A stretch of DNA of 64,000 nucleotides from an uncultured Treponema sp. (lineage in GTDB: Bacteria > Spirochaetota > Spirochaetia > Treponematales > Treponemataceae), in NCBI GenBank assembly GCA_937877535.1, contig CALFJF010000060.1, positions 1 through 64,000 on the forward strand, in the 5' to 3' direction. Shown here piece by piece: positions 16,918 to 26,063 of the stretch; position 1 is the first letter of the stretch; the number at the start of each line of letters is the position of its first letter. Both the position numbers and the translations under genes were made by a program. Under the pieces are notes generated by a model, which saw nothing but the letters and a program-made list of their open reading frames with translations, was not told the DNA's origin and did not search any database.

Positions 16918-17541
16918 TTAATACTCTTTTGATTCCATTTTTTCAAAATCTGCGATTACGTTTTGAACGCGAGAAATGTCGCGGTTTAGGATTTTTTCGT
17001 AATCGAGTTCGCCCGTTCCGATTCGCTCGCGCTCGTCTTCCCAATTTTGCAAATCCGTCAAAAATTTGAACCGAAATCGCCCCACGTTTGCTTTTTCTGC
17101 CCACAATTTTGCTTCTGTCCAATAATAAAGCCCCGCTTGATAACACGAAAGAGCTTTTTTGAGATTTTCAACATACACGTTTTTCCACGGAGCGTCGTAA
17201 AAATGCGCAACTTTTTTGTCGTATGTTCTGCCGAGCCGTTGGTGCTGCTCAATGAGTTTTAGATTTATGTGCATTTGAAAAAGATAGCGATATTTTTCCC
17301 AATCCGACTCATCTTCGATTTTTGCGCGTGCGTAAAGGGGATTTGCAAAATCCGCTTGAACCGCTTTTTCAAGCCAATAAATATTTTCGATGCAATCATC
17401 GGGATATTGCTGATAGTGAACGTGAAAAAGTCGCCAAAAATCTTCTTTGTATTTGACCATATACGCACTCGATTTTGTTGGAAAGAACGCGAGAAAAACA
17501 AAAACTATCGCGACCGCGCTAAAAAGCCGAGTTTTCTTCAT
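16918..17541 (-). CDS. Conserved spirochaetal exported protein, function unknown
   Basis: A 207-residue protein with an N-terminal signal peptide (MKKTRLFSAVAIVFVFLAFF then PTKSSA, possible cleavage after Ala). The mature part is strongly helical and rich in Trp, Tyr, Arg and Glu (KYKEDFWRLFHVHYQQYPDD, LKKALSCYQAGLYYWTEAKLW), suggesting helix-hairpin repeats. I do not recognise a domain. The ATG at 17541 overlaps the tmk stop as ATGA, which fixes the start; the longer reading from 17619 lies inside tmk. Probably periplasmic. The conserved placement between tmk and aroB argues that it is a real, maintained gene. Confidence 0.8.
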   Translation of the reverse strand: MKKTRLFSAVAIVFVFLAFFPTKSSAYMVKYKEDFWRLFHVHYQQYPDDCIENIYWLEKAVQADFANPLYARAKIEDESDWEKYRYLFQMHINLKLIEQHQRLGRTYDKKVAHFYDAPWKNVYVENLKKALSCYQAGLYYWTEAKLWAEKANVGRFRFKFLTDLQNWEDERERIGTGELDYEKILNRDISRVQNVIADFEKMESKEY

Positions 17542-18191
17542 CCAATTATTCCGCCTGATTTTTCTGATTCTTCCTTGAATATCGGCATTTTTGAGAGTTC
17601 TTCCCAGATTCTCGCGCAAACTTCATCGATGCTTTTTGTTGCGTCAATTCGGACGATTTTCATGTTGCTCCCTTCAAACGAATCCACGACGGATTTGTAT
17701 CGAGCGGCGGTTTTTTTCAAAAATTCGATTTCCTCGTAGATTTCGCGTTTGCTTCTTTCGCCGATTCGTTGGAGCGAGAGCGCGGGGTCGATTTCAAAAA
17801 AGAAAAGCAATTCTGGAAGCGGAAACGGCGAATTCAAAAGGCGCGGGAGTTTTTCTCCGATTTGAGAGCCTTGATACGCTAGGCTCGAAAAAAAATACCT
17901 GTCCGAAATGCAAACCATTCCGCTTTTGCATTTTTCTTCGATTCCGTGTTTGCCCCAAATGTGTTCGGCGCGGTCTGCGGCAAAAAGATACGCTGCCGTT
18001 CTTTCGTCTACTTTGATTTCGCCCGAAAGTACGCGGCGCAAAAAGATTCCCGTTTCTGTTTTGGTCGGCTCCGCCGTTGTAAAAATCCGATTTGAAAACG
18101 TTGATGAGCGCAACCGTTCAATTTGCGTGCTTGTTCCCGCCCCGTCGATTCCTTCAAAAACCACAAAATTTTTCAAAATGTCGTTTTCCAT
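17538..18191 (-). CDS. tmk: Thymidylate kinase
   Basis: Phosphorylates dTMP to dTDP. The 217-residue protein has the P-loop FEGIDGAGTSTQ (a GxxGxGTST variant of the more usual GKST), AEPTKTETG around the DRX-type region, CISDRYFFSSLAYQG with the Asp-Arg-Tyr motif, and a lid region with RIGERSKREIYEEIEF. It starts the minus-strand run tmk / hypothetical / aroB / cysteine desulfurase. The intergenic space to the divergent tamB-like gene is about 160 bases and must hold promoters for both. Confidence 0.92.
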   Translation of the reverse strand: MENDILKNFVVFEGIDGAGTSTQIERLRSSTFSNRIFTTAEPTKTETGIFLRRVLSGEIKVDERTAAYLFAADRAEHIWGKHGIEEKCKSGMVCISDRYFFSSLAYQGSQIGEKLPRLLNSPFPLPELLFFFEIDPALSLQRIGERSKREIYEEIEFLKKTAARYKSVVDSFEGSNMKIVRIDATKSIDEVCARIWEELSKMPIFKEESEKSGGIIG

Positions 18192-18354
18192 TTTTTCTCC
18201 CTATTTCGACTTATTTTGTAACATCTCCAAATTGCATTCGTGTTTTTGATTTAGGCATTTGGAAAGTAAGTCAGTTTCCGAATATATCTATTGCCGAAAT
18301 TATAAGATAAAACGCAGTGAAATGGTATAATTGAGTTTTAGGAGTGAATTTTCG

Positions 18355-21300
18355 TTGAAAAGAAGGCGTTTGCTTTCCGTGATTGCGGGGGCGTTCGTTT
18401 TTATATTTTTGCTCGTTATTTGCTTCGCCGTCGTAAGACCGGCTTACGTTTTTTTGTCCACAGAACTTTCCGCCTTAGAGCGGGCGTTGATGATTGAAGT
18501 GGGCGACAAAACGGGACTTTTGCTTTCTTATCGCTCGCTTTCGCCGTCGCTTCTTTCTGGCGTTTCTGTACATTCAATCGAAATTGTGGACGCGGAAAGC
18601 AAAATCGTTCTTGCAAAAATCAAAAAGGCGCGACTTTCTTACGACGCGCTCGCATTTATTTCAAAAAATCCGCTTTCGGCATTTGATTCGCTTGTAATTT
18701 CGGGCGTGGAAGTTGAGTTTGATGCCATTCGCGACGAAAAAGTCGCAAAAAGACTGCTTTCGCTTTTTAAGAGCGGCGAAAAATCGAGCGAAAAAAACGC
18801 GAGTTTTTCGATTCCGTCGATTGACCTTCCGTTTGACGTAATCGTGCGCGATGTTTCGCTTTCATATTCCGACGAAAAAAACGAAATCCGCGTAAAACTC
18901 GACAACATTTCCGCTTTTGAAGGGGAAATCGCGCAAGGAATTTCGTTTAATGCGCAAGGCTCGGCGTGGGTAAAAAGCGAGTTTTTGAAAAACGGAACAG
19001 AGCGCGTTTTGATTGCGTCAAAATTCGGCGGCACGGGAACGATTTTTCCGTCTTTGAACGGAAGCAGCGCAACGATTTCGCTTTCTCAAGAAAACGACGT
19101 GGATTTTTCTGTAAAAAAACTCGATTTGCTTGCGAGCATTGAAGACGACAAAATCCAGATTCACACAATGCGAACCGTTTTTCCGTTTAGCGCGGCGGCA
19201 GAATTCGATTTGAACAAAAAATCTCTCAAAGCCGCCATTGACACGAATAATTTTGACCCGCTTTCGCTCGTTTTTATAAAAAAGAAGCCCGATTTTTTTC
19301 AAAAAATCGAAGGCACGCTGCTTTCAGGAAGCGCGGAGGCGGAAACGAATCTCTCCGAAGGAAAAATGAACGGCGTAAAATACAAGACGGATATGCAGTT
19401 TTCGCTTCCAAAGTCGCTTGTGGGCGAAAAAATGCGCGTCGCTCTTTTGAGTGAAGGCGACGAAAAGAAAATCAAAGTGAAAAACCTTTCTGCGCAAAGT
19501 CAATCAATCGACGCTTCGTTTTCTGGCTCGTTTGATTTTGCGCGATTGCAGCCGTCGGGAGAAGTGGACGTTTTGCGCTACACGCTTCCAAACAAAAATG
19601 CGATTGCGCTTGAAGCGTATCTTGAACCGAATTACGATGGCGGCACGCACGTTGTCATTCCAATCGTTTTTTTGGACGAAAATCCGATTTCGCTTGAAGC
19701 GTTTTTGTTTCCAGAAAAGGATTCTTTGGATTTTTCTGTAGAACTTACGGATTATTCTCACGCCGAAGATTACGAAAAGGCGACCGTTAATTTTGACGGA
19801 AGCATGATTTTTGGAGCAAAGCCGTTTGTGCAAGCGCGTGCCGAACTTGAAAATATTTTTGCCGACAGCGCGTTAAAAATCGCGGCGTTTTTTCTTCCAG
19901 AAAAAAATGCTTCTTCGATTTTGCCGATTTCTGAAAACGTTTCGACGTATGTGCTTTCGCGCCTTGAATTGTTTGGCTCAAGCGATTTTAAGACGTTTTC
20001 GTACAACGCGCCTTACGCCATTTTTGCGAATATTGCAAAAAGCGACAGCGAATTTGGAACGCTCGCCTTTGACGGCTCAAACGAAATGGTTCAAATCTCA
20101 AATCTCAATTTGCAATTTGGTCCCGTTGCATTAGAAGCCCTCGCGCTCGTTGATTTTTCTGGCGGAATCGACGACATCGCGTTTTCCGTGGATTCAATCG
20201 TGAACTCGCTTCCGTATTCGTTTACGGGAAATTTTTCGCCAAATTGGATTTCCGTTTCTGGCAGTTACGACCTTGACGTAATGGTGAGCCTTTCTGACGG
20301 TTTGAGCGGATTTGTGCAATTTTCTGATTTTCCCGTTCCTGTAAAAGATTTTGTGCTTTCGCTTTCTTCGATGGCGACTTTTTCTTGGAACGAAGAAAAT
20401 GGACTTCACGCAAACGTTGCCCGCTTTGACGTTTCTGAACCAACGGGAAAAATTTTTGTAGAACCGAGCGTTTCTTTTTCTGGGGAACTTTCAAAATACG
20501 GATTTGTGTTTGACTCGTTTTCGTATTCCGACGTAAACAGCGAACTCGATATGACGGGAACGTTGAGTTGGTCGCTTGATTTTGACCGACTCGCGCTGGA
20601 ATTTGCCCGAATTGAACTTGACGGACGAAGCCCGATTTCTTCGGAAGGGCTTTCGATTCAAGCGGATTTGACGAATCCGTCGCTTTTGCCTTTTTCCGAA
20701 GCGTCCATAATCGACGATTATTATCTTTCATTCCACGCACAAATCGACTCGTTTCCGTTTTCGCGATTTTTGTCTTCTCAAGGAGCGGACAACGTTCTAA
20801 ATGCCGAAATCAGCGCACTCGGCACAATTTCATCTCCATTTGTGAGCGTTGATGTTTCAAGCGCGTCGCTTTTGCTTTCGGGCTTGCCACTAAACGCGCA
20901 CGGACGGGCGGTTTTGGACGATTCGGGGCTTTCCGTTGAAAATGTTGACGTTTCTTGGGCGTTTTTGAACGTGCGCGATTTTTTTGCCGATTTTGACCCA
21001 AAATCGTTTTCTGGAAAAGCGCAGGCGGAAATGGAAGTTTCTCTTGCGGGAAAAACGCTTTCTGCGCCGCTTTCTTTTTTTGCCGACGGCGTTATCGACG
21101 AAGAAGAAAAGAATTTGTTCGCGCTTCCCGATTTTTTTACCGTTTCAGTTTCGTCAGAAGGGCTTTCGGGCAGTTTTTTGAAAAACGACGTTCCGTTCAA
21201 ACTCAACGCTGTTCACATTCCGGGGCAATTTGACATTTTTACGGATAATCCGCACGGATTTAAGGCGAGCGTTGCGGGAAACTCGTTTGACGTGTCAACT

Positions 21301-22884
21301 GGAAAAAACGACATTCTTTCTTTTGCCGCAAACGGCGAGTTGGGAGAAGGCGGGGCAATGGATATTTTTGTGACGGACATCGAAGCGGACTTAAAAAAGA
21401 TAAACGAAAAAATCGACATTCCGTTTGTGTCTTTTCCTGCCGGCACTTTGAGCGGAAACGTTCGCCTTTCGGGGCTTACGAGCGACCCCGAATTTGCGGG
21501 AGCCGTGCAACTCGATTCGCTTTCGATTTTGATTCCGCTTATTTCCAAAAATTCGCTGGACGCTTCTTCCGTACAAATTACGGCGGGCGCGGAGGGGCTT
21601 ACGATGAACGATACGCTTTTTACCGTTGGAAAAGGGAGCGTGATGGTTTCTTCGGACGTTACGTTTGACCGCTGGAATATCGAAAATATCTTTTTGAGCC
21701 TTCGTTCAATCGGAAACGTGGGCGTTCCTGTTGACATGAATATGCCGTTTTTGCACGTTGCAGGCGAGGCTCGACCAGACCTCGATATTTCCGTGATTCT
21801 TCCGTCGGACATGGTGATTCAAGGCTCAATTTCTGCCGAAAACGCGGACGTTGAAATTACCGCAAATGAACTTCAAGAAAAACTTTCTCTTGAAGGCGTG
21901 ATAAAATCGATTCCGCTTGATTTTTTGTTTGGTCGAGAAGAAAAGGAAGAAAATGCGGGAAAAGACGGTGCGCAACCGCTTTTGAACGTTGTTGCAAATT
22001 TGGAACTCAATGCAGGAAATCAGGTGCGAATTGCGTTTAATCCGTTTTTGCGTGCGCTCGTTGCTCCAAATACAATGCTTGATTTTTCAATGGACAGCGC
22101 GACAGGCGAGTTTTCTGTTGCAGGCGACGTTACGCTCCACGGTGGAGAAATTTCTTGGCTTAGTCGTAATTTTTATCTCCGCGAAGGTCGAATCGTCTTT
22201 AACGAAACGCAAGACAATCTTGACCCGCTTGTAACGCTGCGAGCAGAAACGCGTGAGCAAGACGACGAAGGAAACCGCGTTACAATTACGCTTTCCGCGC
22301 TTTCGCAACCGGTGAGCCGCTTTAATCCAACGTTTAGCGCGAGTCCCGCAAAAAGCGAATTTGAGATTATGACGCTTCTCGGACAAGTTGTGAGTGCAGA
22401 CAGCGAAAGCGCGTCCGACGTGGCTTTGGCGGGTGGCGATTATCTTGTTCAAGCGACGGTCATTCGCAAACTTGAAAACGCATTGCGAGAGTTGCTTAAT
22501 TTTGATATATTTTCGCTTCGGACGAATGTGTTTCAAAACGCGGTCAAGGCGGGAATTGGCAACATTGGAACGGGCGACAAAAAAGACGAAACGCGAGAGG
22601 ATATTACGTTTGGTAACTTTTTTGACAATTCCACTGTTTATATCGGCAAGTATTTCGGAAGCGCAATTTATCTTGACGCGATGTTTCATTGGAATTACGA
22701 CAAGACGACACTTGATAACGGCACGAGCGTGAATGGCGTTGTCTTTCAACCCGAATTTGGTTTTGAAATGGCAAGTCCGTTCGTGAATATTCGACTTGGT
22801 GTTGCACCAGGTGTTGAGGCGATTCAACAGAATATGTGGGTTCAGTCCTCGTCTATCACGCTTTCTTGGAAACATCAATTCTGA
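18355..22884 (+). CDS. tamB: TamB-like inner-membrane to outer-membrane bridge protein
   Basis: A 1509-residue AsmA/TamB-type protein, thought to form a long hydrophobic groove that moves phospholipid between membranes. It has one N-terminal membrane helix (about 6-29), a very long region of alternating beta-strand character with repeated SFSGSFD / FDGS-like turns, and a C-terminal DUF490-type domain (VANLELNAGNQVRIAFNPFL, GEISWLSRNFYLREGRIVFNE, GQVVSADSESASDVAL) ending in a C-terminal Phe. The start is the TTG at 18355, preceded by TAGGAGTG; the upstream TTG at 18331 lies before that site. It is 24 bases before bamA, the same arrangement as in T. pallidum. Confidence 0.9.
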   Translation: MKRRRLLSVIAGAFVFIFLLVICFAVVRPAYVFLSTELSALERALMIEVGDKTGLLLSYRSLSPSLLSGVSVHSIEIVDAESKIVLAKIKKARLSYDALAFISKNPLSAFDSLVISGVEVEFDAIRDEKVAKRLLSLFKSGEKSSEKNASFSIPSIDLPFDVIVRDVSLSYSDEKNEIRVKLDNISAFEGEIAQGISFNAQGSAWVKSEFLKNGTERVLIASKFGGTGTIFPSLNGSSATISLSQENDVDFSVKKLDLLASIEDDKIQIHTMRTVFPFSAAAEFDLNKKSLKAAIDTNNFDPLSLVFIKKKPDFFQKIEGTLLSGSAEAETNLSEGKMNGVKYKTDMQFSLPKSLVGEKMRVALLSEGDEKKIKVKNLSAQSQSIDASFSGSFDFARLQPSGEVDVLRYTLPNKNAIALEAYLEPNYDGGTHVVIPIVFLDENPISLEAFLFPEKDSLDFSVELTDYSHAEDYEKATVNFDGSMIFGAKPFVQARAELENIFADSALKIAAFFLPEKNASSILPISENVSTYVLSRLELFGSSDFKTFSYNAPYAIFANIAKSDSEFGTLAFDGSNEMVQISNLNLQFGPVALEALALVDFSGGIDDIAFSVDSIVNSLPYSFTGNFSPNWISVSGSYDLDVMVSLSDGLSGFVQFSDFPVPVKDFVLSLSSMATFSWNEENGLHANVARFDVSEPTGKIFVEPSVSFSGELSKYGFVFDSFSYSDVNSELDMTGTLSWSLDFDRLALEFARIELDGRSPISSEGLSIQADLTNPSLLPFSEASIIDDYYLSFHAQIDSFPFSRFLSSQGADNVLNAEISALGTISSPFVSVDVSSASLLLSGLPLNAHGRAVLDDSGLSVENVDVSWAFLNVRDFFADFDPKSFSGKAQAEMEVSLAGKTLSAPLSFFADGVIDEEEKNLFALPDFFTVSVSSEGLSGSFLKNDVPFKLNAVHIPGQFDIFTDNPHGFKASVAGNSFDVSTGKNDILSFAANGELGEGGAMDIFVTDIEADLKKINEKIDIPFVSFPAGTLSGNVRLSGLTSDPEFAGAVQLDSLSILIPLISKNSLDASSVQITAGAEGLTMNDTLFTVGKGSVMVSSDVTFDRWNIENIFLSLRSIGNVGVPVDMNMPFLHVAGEARPDLDISVILPSDMVIQGSISAENADVEITANELQEKLSLEGVIKSIPLDFLFGREEKEENAGKDGAQPLLNVVANLELNAGNQVRIAFNPFLRALVAPNTMLDFSMDSATGEFSVAGDVTLHGGEISWLSRNFYLREGRIVFNETQDNLDPLVTLRAETREQDDEGNRVTITLSALSQPVSRFNPTFSASPAKSEFEIMTLLGQVVSADSESASDVALAGGDYLVQATVIRKLENALRELLNFDIFSLRTNVFQNAVKAGIGNIGTGDKKDETREDITFGNFFDNSTVYIGKYFGSAIYLDAMFHWNYDKTTLDNGTSVNGVVFQPEFGFEMASPFVNIRLGVAPGVEAIQQNMWVQSSSITLSWKHQF

Positions 22885-22908
22885 GAAAACATAAAATACG
22901 GAGATTAT

Positions 22909-25380
22909 ATGAAATCCTTTTCGATTCTTCCAATTATAAAAAGAGCGCGATTTTTTTTGCCATTTTTGGCTTTTGTTGCTTTTTGGGGTATTTTTCCTGC
23001 CGTTCAAGCATTTTCTCAAGAAAGCGCAGAATCCACAGAATCTTCAGATGACGATGACTCTTGGTATTATGGAAAACTTATAAAATCTGTTAGTTTTAAG
23101 GGGTTAAAAAACACGGATTCTCGCGATTTAGACGGAATTACGTCTTCTTTTAAGGGAAAACCGTTTACGGACGATAATTTTTCTCAACTCGTTGACAGAC
23201 TCTACACGCTCGATTTGTTCGACGAAATAAATCCAGAGGCCGTTCCGGGAGATTCAAAGAAAAACACCGTTTCAATCGTTTTTACGGTAACAGAGCGACC
23301 TGCAATAAGACGAATAATCATCAAAGGAAACAAAGGCATTCGCACCGCCGAAGTCAAAGAGGCGATTTCTATGAAAGAAAAGGAAGTTTTTGTTTCGTCA
23401 AAACTTCCCACCGACGAACGAGCGATTCGCGCGTTGTATCTTGAAAAAGGCTTTACAAATGTAAAAGTGTCTTCTTCCACGGAAGAAACGGAAAAAGGAA
23501 TCGTTGTAACATTTACCGTTGACGAAGGCAGAAACACCGTAATCACAAAAATTGATTTTTCGGGAAACAAAATCGCTTCTGCAAAAACGCTCCGAGGGCA
23601 GTGTAAATTAAAAGAGGCGGGATTTTTTTCAAAAGGCGCGTTCCAAGAATCCACGCTCGAAGCGGACAAACAGGCAATCGTTTTTTGGTATTTGAACAAA
23701 GGCTACATGGACGCAACGGTCGTTGACGTTACAAAAGAAATCAACGTGAACGAAGAAAAAGAACGCGACGAACTGACGATTACGTTTTACATTCAAGAAG
23801 GCGGGCAGTACACGTTTTCTGGAATCGAGTTTTCTGGAAACGAGATTTTTCCCGATGAAAAACTTTCTTCGCTGATGAGATTGAAAACGGGCGACATTTT
23901 GAATCAAACAAAATTGCAAGAAAGTTTCCAATTGATTGCAGACTTGTATTATGAAAACGGTTACACGTCAAATCGCTTTAATCCGATTCCGTCAAAAGAC
24001 GTTGAAGCGCATACGGTTTTTTACACGTTCAATATAAACGAAAACGCACGAAGCCATGTTGAAAGCGTGTCAATAAAAGGAAATACAAAAACAAGAGAAT
24101 ACGTTATAACGCGAGAAATTCCGATTGAATCTGGCGACATTTTTTCAAAAGCCAAAATCACAACGGGTTTACGAAATTTGTACAATCTTCAATATTTTAG
24201 CGCGGTTGTGCCAGACATCGTGCCTGGAAGCGAGGAAAATCTTGTTGACATTGTGTTTTCCGTTGAAGAGCAATCCACGACTTCAATCGAGTTTGGCGTT
24301 ACATTTTCTGGCGTAAGCGACCCCGATGACCTTCCGTTCGCGCTTTTTGCAAAATGGCAAGATTCCAATTTGCGCGGCTCTGGAAAATCGCTTTCGATTT
24401 CAACAACAATCGCCACAGACGAGCAAGCGGTGAGCGTGAGTTTGACTGAAAACTGGCTTTTGGGACTTCCCGTGTTCGCGTCTGTTACAACAGGTTTTTC
24501 TCATTCCGACCTTTCTGCTCTGCGCCTTGGAATTGACGGCGACGGAAATGTTGACGACGATTCGTATTACATGGATTACGAGCAATGGCGATGGACGTTG
24601 GGCTTCTCGCTTGGGCGCAGATGGACTCCCGATTGGGCGATTCTTTCGGCGGCGGCGGGCGTTACGGCAAGCCTTAAAAACAACATTTACGACACGGATT
24701 TGTGGATTCCGCTTGACACGAGCGTGAGCGAATACGCGAACGATTGGGGATGGCAAAACAGCGTTTGGACTTCGTTTTCGGTGGACGACAGAAATATAAA
24801 CTACGACCCGTCCAAAGGCTGGTTTGCAAGCGAGCGACTGACTTGGTACGGACTTACGCCGTTTGAAACGGAATATTTTTTGAAGACCGACACAAAATTG
24901 GAAAAATATTTCACGCTCCTCGATTTGAAAGTGACGGAATCGTGGAATTTTCGGCTTGTTCTGGCGGGTTACACGGGACTTACGTTGCTTTTTCCCGCTC
25001 CGAATACGGGAATTGGAGATACGAGCAAATTGTACATCGACGGAATGTTCAACGGGCGTGGCTGGACGAACATTTACAACAAAGTCCGCGGCCGTGCCCT
25101 TTGGAGTAGCAACATAGAACTTCGTATGCCGCTTGTTCCTGGAGTGCTTGCGCTTGATTGGTTCGGGGACGCGGCGGTAATCAAAGACAGCCGTTACGAT
25201 TTGTTCAATCATCTTTCGGTTGAGGATTTTTACTTTAGTACAGGTCCTGGAATCCGCTTTACAATTCCGCAATTCCCGCTCCGACTGCTCTTTGCAAACA
25301 CGTTTAGAGTTCAAGACGGAAGCGTTGAATGGGATAAAAAATGGAAATTCGTCCTTTCGTTCAACATAACGAACAAATAA
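22909..25380 (+). CDS. bamA: Outer-membrane protein assembly factor BamA
   Basis: Omp85 protein that inserts beta-barrel proteins into the outer membrane. The 823-residue protein has a signal peptide (about 1-35), an acidic linker (ESAESTESSDDDDSW), five POTRA repeats (about 55-430; for example KSVSFKGLKNTDSRDLDG, RRIIIKGNKGIRTAEVKEA, TKIDFSGNKIASAKTL, SGIEFSGNEIFPDEKL, ESVSIKGNTKTREYVI) and a 16-strand barrel region with GSGKSLSISTTIA and a late GPGIRFTIPQFPLRLLF. GGAGAT precedes the ATG. It sits in the tamB-bamA-skp-mutS order. Confidence 0.96.
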   Translation: MKSFSILPIIKRARFFLPFLAFVAFWGIFPAVQAFSQESAESTESSDDDDSWYYGKLIKSVSFKGLKNTDSRDLDGITSSFKGKPFTDDNFSQLVDRLYTLDLFDEINPEAVPGDSKKNTVSIVFTVTERPAIRRIIIKGNKGIRTAEVKEAISMKEKEVFVSSKLPTDERAIRALYLEKGFTNVKVSSSTEETEKGIVVTFTVDEGRNTVITKIDFSGNKIASAKTLRGQCKLKEAGFFSKGAFQESTLEADKQAIVFWYLNKGYMDATVVDVTKEINVNEEKERDELTITFYIQEGGQYTFSGIEFSGNEIFPDEKLSSLMRLKTGDILNQTKLQESFQLIADLYYENGYTSNRFNPIPSKDVEAHTVFYTFNINENARSHVESVSIKGNTKTREYVITREIPIESGDIFSKAKITTGLRNLYNLQYFSAVVPDIVPGSEENLVDIVFSVEEQSTTSIEFGVTFSGVSDPDDLPFALFAKWQDSNLRGSGKSLSISTTIATDEQAVSVSLTENWLLGLPVFASVTTGFSHSDLSALRLGIDGDGNVDDDSYYMDYEQWRWTLGFSLGRRWTPDWAILSAAAGVTASLKNNIYDTDLWIPLDTSVSEYANDWGWQNSVWTSFSVDDRNINYDPSKGWFASERLTWYGLTPFETEYFLKTDTKLEKYFTLLDLKVTESWNFRLVLAGYTGLTLLFPAPNTGIGDTSKLYIDGMFNGRGWTNIYNKVRGRALWSSNIELRMPLVPGVLALDWFGDAAVIKDSRYDLFNHLSVEDFYFSTGPGIRFTIPQFPLRLLFANTFRVQDGSVEWDKKWKFVLSFNITNK

Positions 25381-25407
25381 AATCGAAAATCTAAAAATGG
25401 AGAAACT

Positions 25408-25920
25408 ATGAAAAAATATTTTGTTGCACTTGCGCTCGCTCTTTTTTCGACTGTGGCTTTTTCGCAGCAAATTACGCGCTTTGGAGTCGTGGATACGGCG
25501 AAAGTTTTTCAAGCGTATTTTAAGGCGAGTGCGCCGATGCGGACTTACGAATCAAAAAAGGCGGATTTTCAAAAAGAAATCGACCGTCGAACCGAGGAAA
25601 TCCGAAAACTCCGACAGCAAAAAGTGGACGCGCAAAACGCGGGGAACGATTCGCAAGTGTTGCGTTTGGACGCTGACATTGCGCGAAAAACAGAAAGTCT
25701 TACAGAATACACGCACTCAAAAAATATGGAACTTGAAAATTTAAAGAATAGCCTTCAAAACTCAAACGATTTTTACAACAAATTGTACAACGTGATTGAG
25801 CGCGTTGCCGAAAACGAAGGTTTTTCTGCGATTTTGAGTTTGCAACAAGGAAACGGAATCCTTTGGTACAGTTCAAGCGTGGACGTTACCGACAAAGTAA
25901 TTCACGAATTGGGACTTTGA
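25408..25920 (+). CDS. skp: OmpH/Skp-like periplasmic chaperone
   Basis: A 170-residue periplasmic chaperone that should hold unfolded outer-membrane proteins for BamA. It has an N-terminal signal peptide (cleavage likely after VAFSQ), FGVVDTAKVFQAYFKAS as the first strand, then a long charged coiled-coil region (about 45-130) forming the two tentacle helices, and a final ENEGFSAILSLQQGNGILWYSSSVDVTD that closes the beta body. GGAGAAACT precedes the ATG, and bamA ends 27 bases upstream. Confidence 0.9.
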   Translation: MKKYFVALALALFSTVAFSQQITRFGVVDTAKVFQAYFKASAPMRTYESKKADFQKEIDRRTEEIRKLRQQKVDAQNAGNDSQVLRLDADIARKTESLTEYTHSKNMELENLKNSLQNSNDFYNKLYNVIERVAENEGFSAILSLQQGNGILWYSSSVDVTDKVIHELGL

Positions 25921-26063
25921 TTTTTGCTCCAACTCGAACGGGCGCACTTTTGAAGGATTTTTCTGCATTTTTGCGGGAAAATCCCTTTTTGCTTTTAGAA
26001 GTTATTTTGTAATTATAAAATGTGGCAAAAAGTGCGACAATGACATACAAAAAAGGAGAAACA

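Noticed and set aside
22087..23019. Long minus-strand frame (310 residues) under the tamB-bamA junction
   Set aside because: Arg/Lys/Asn-rich shadow of two confident genes, with no domain pattern.
24400..25512. Long minus-strand frame (370 residues) opposite bamA
   Set aside because: Composition is that of an antisense frame (Arg- and Val-rich, no motifs); bamA is unambiguous.
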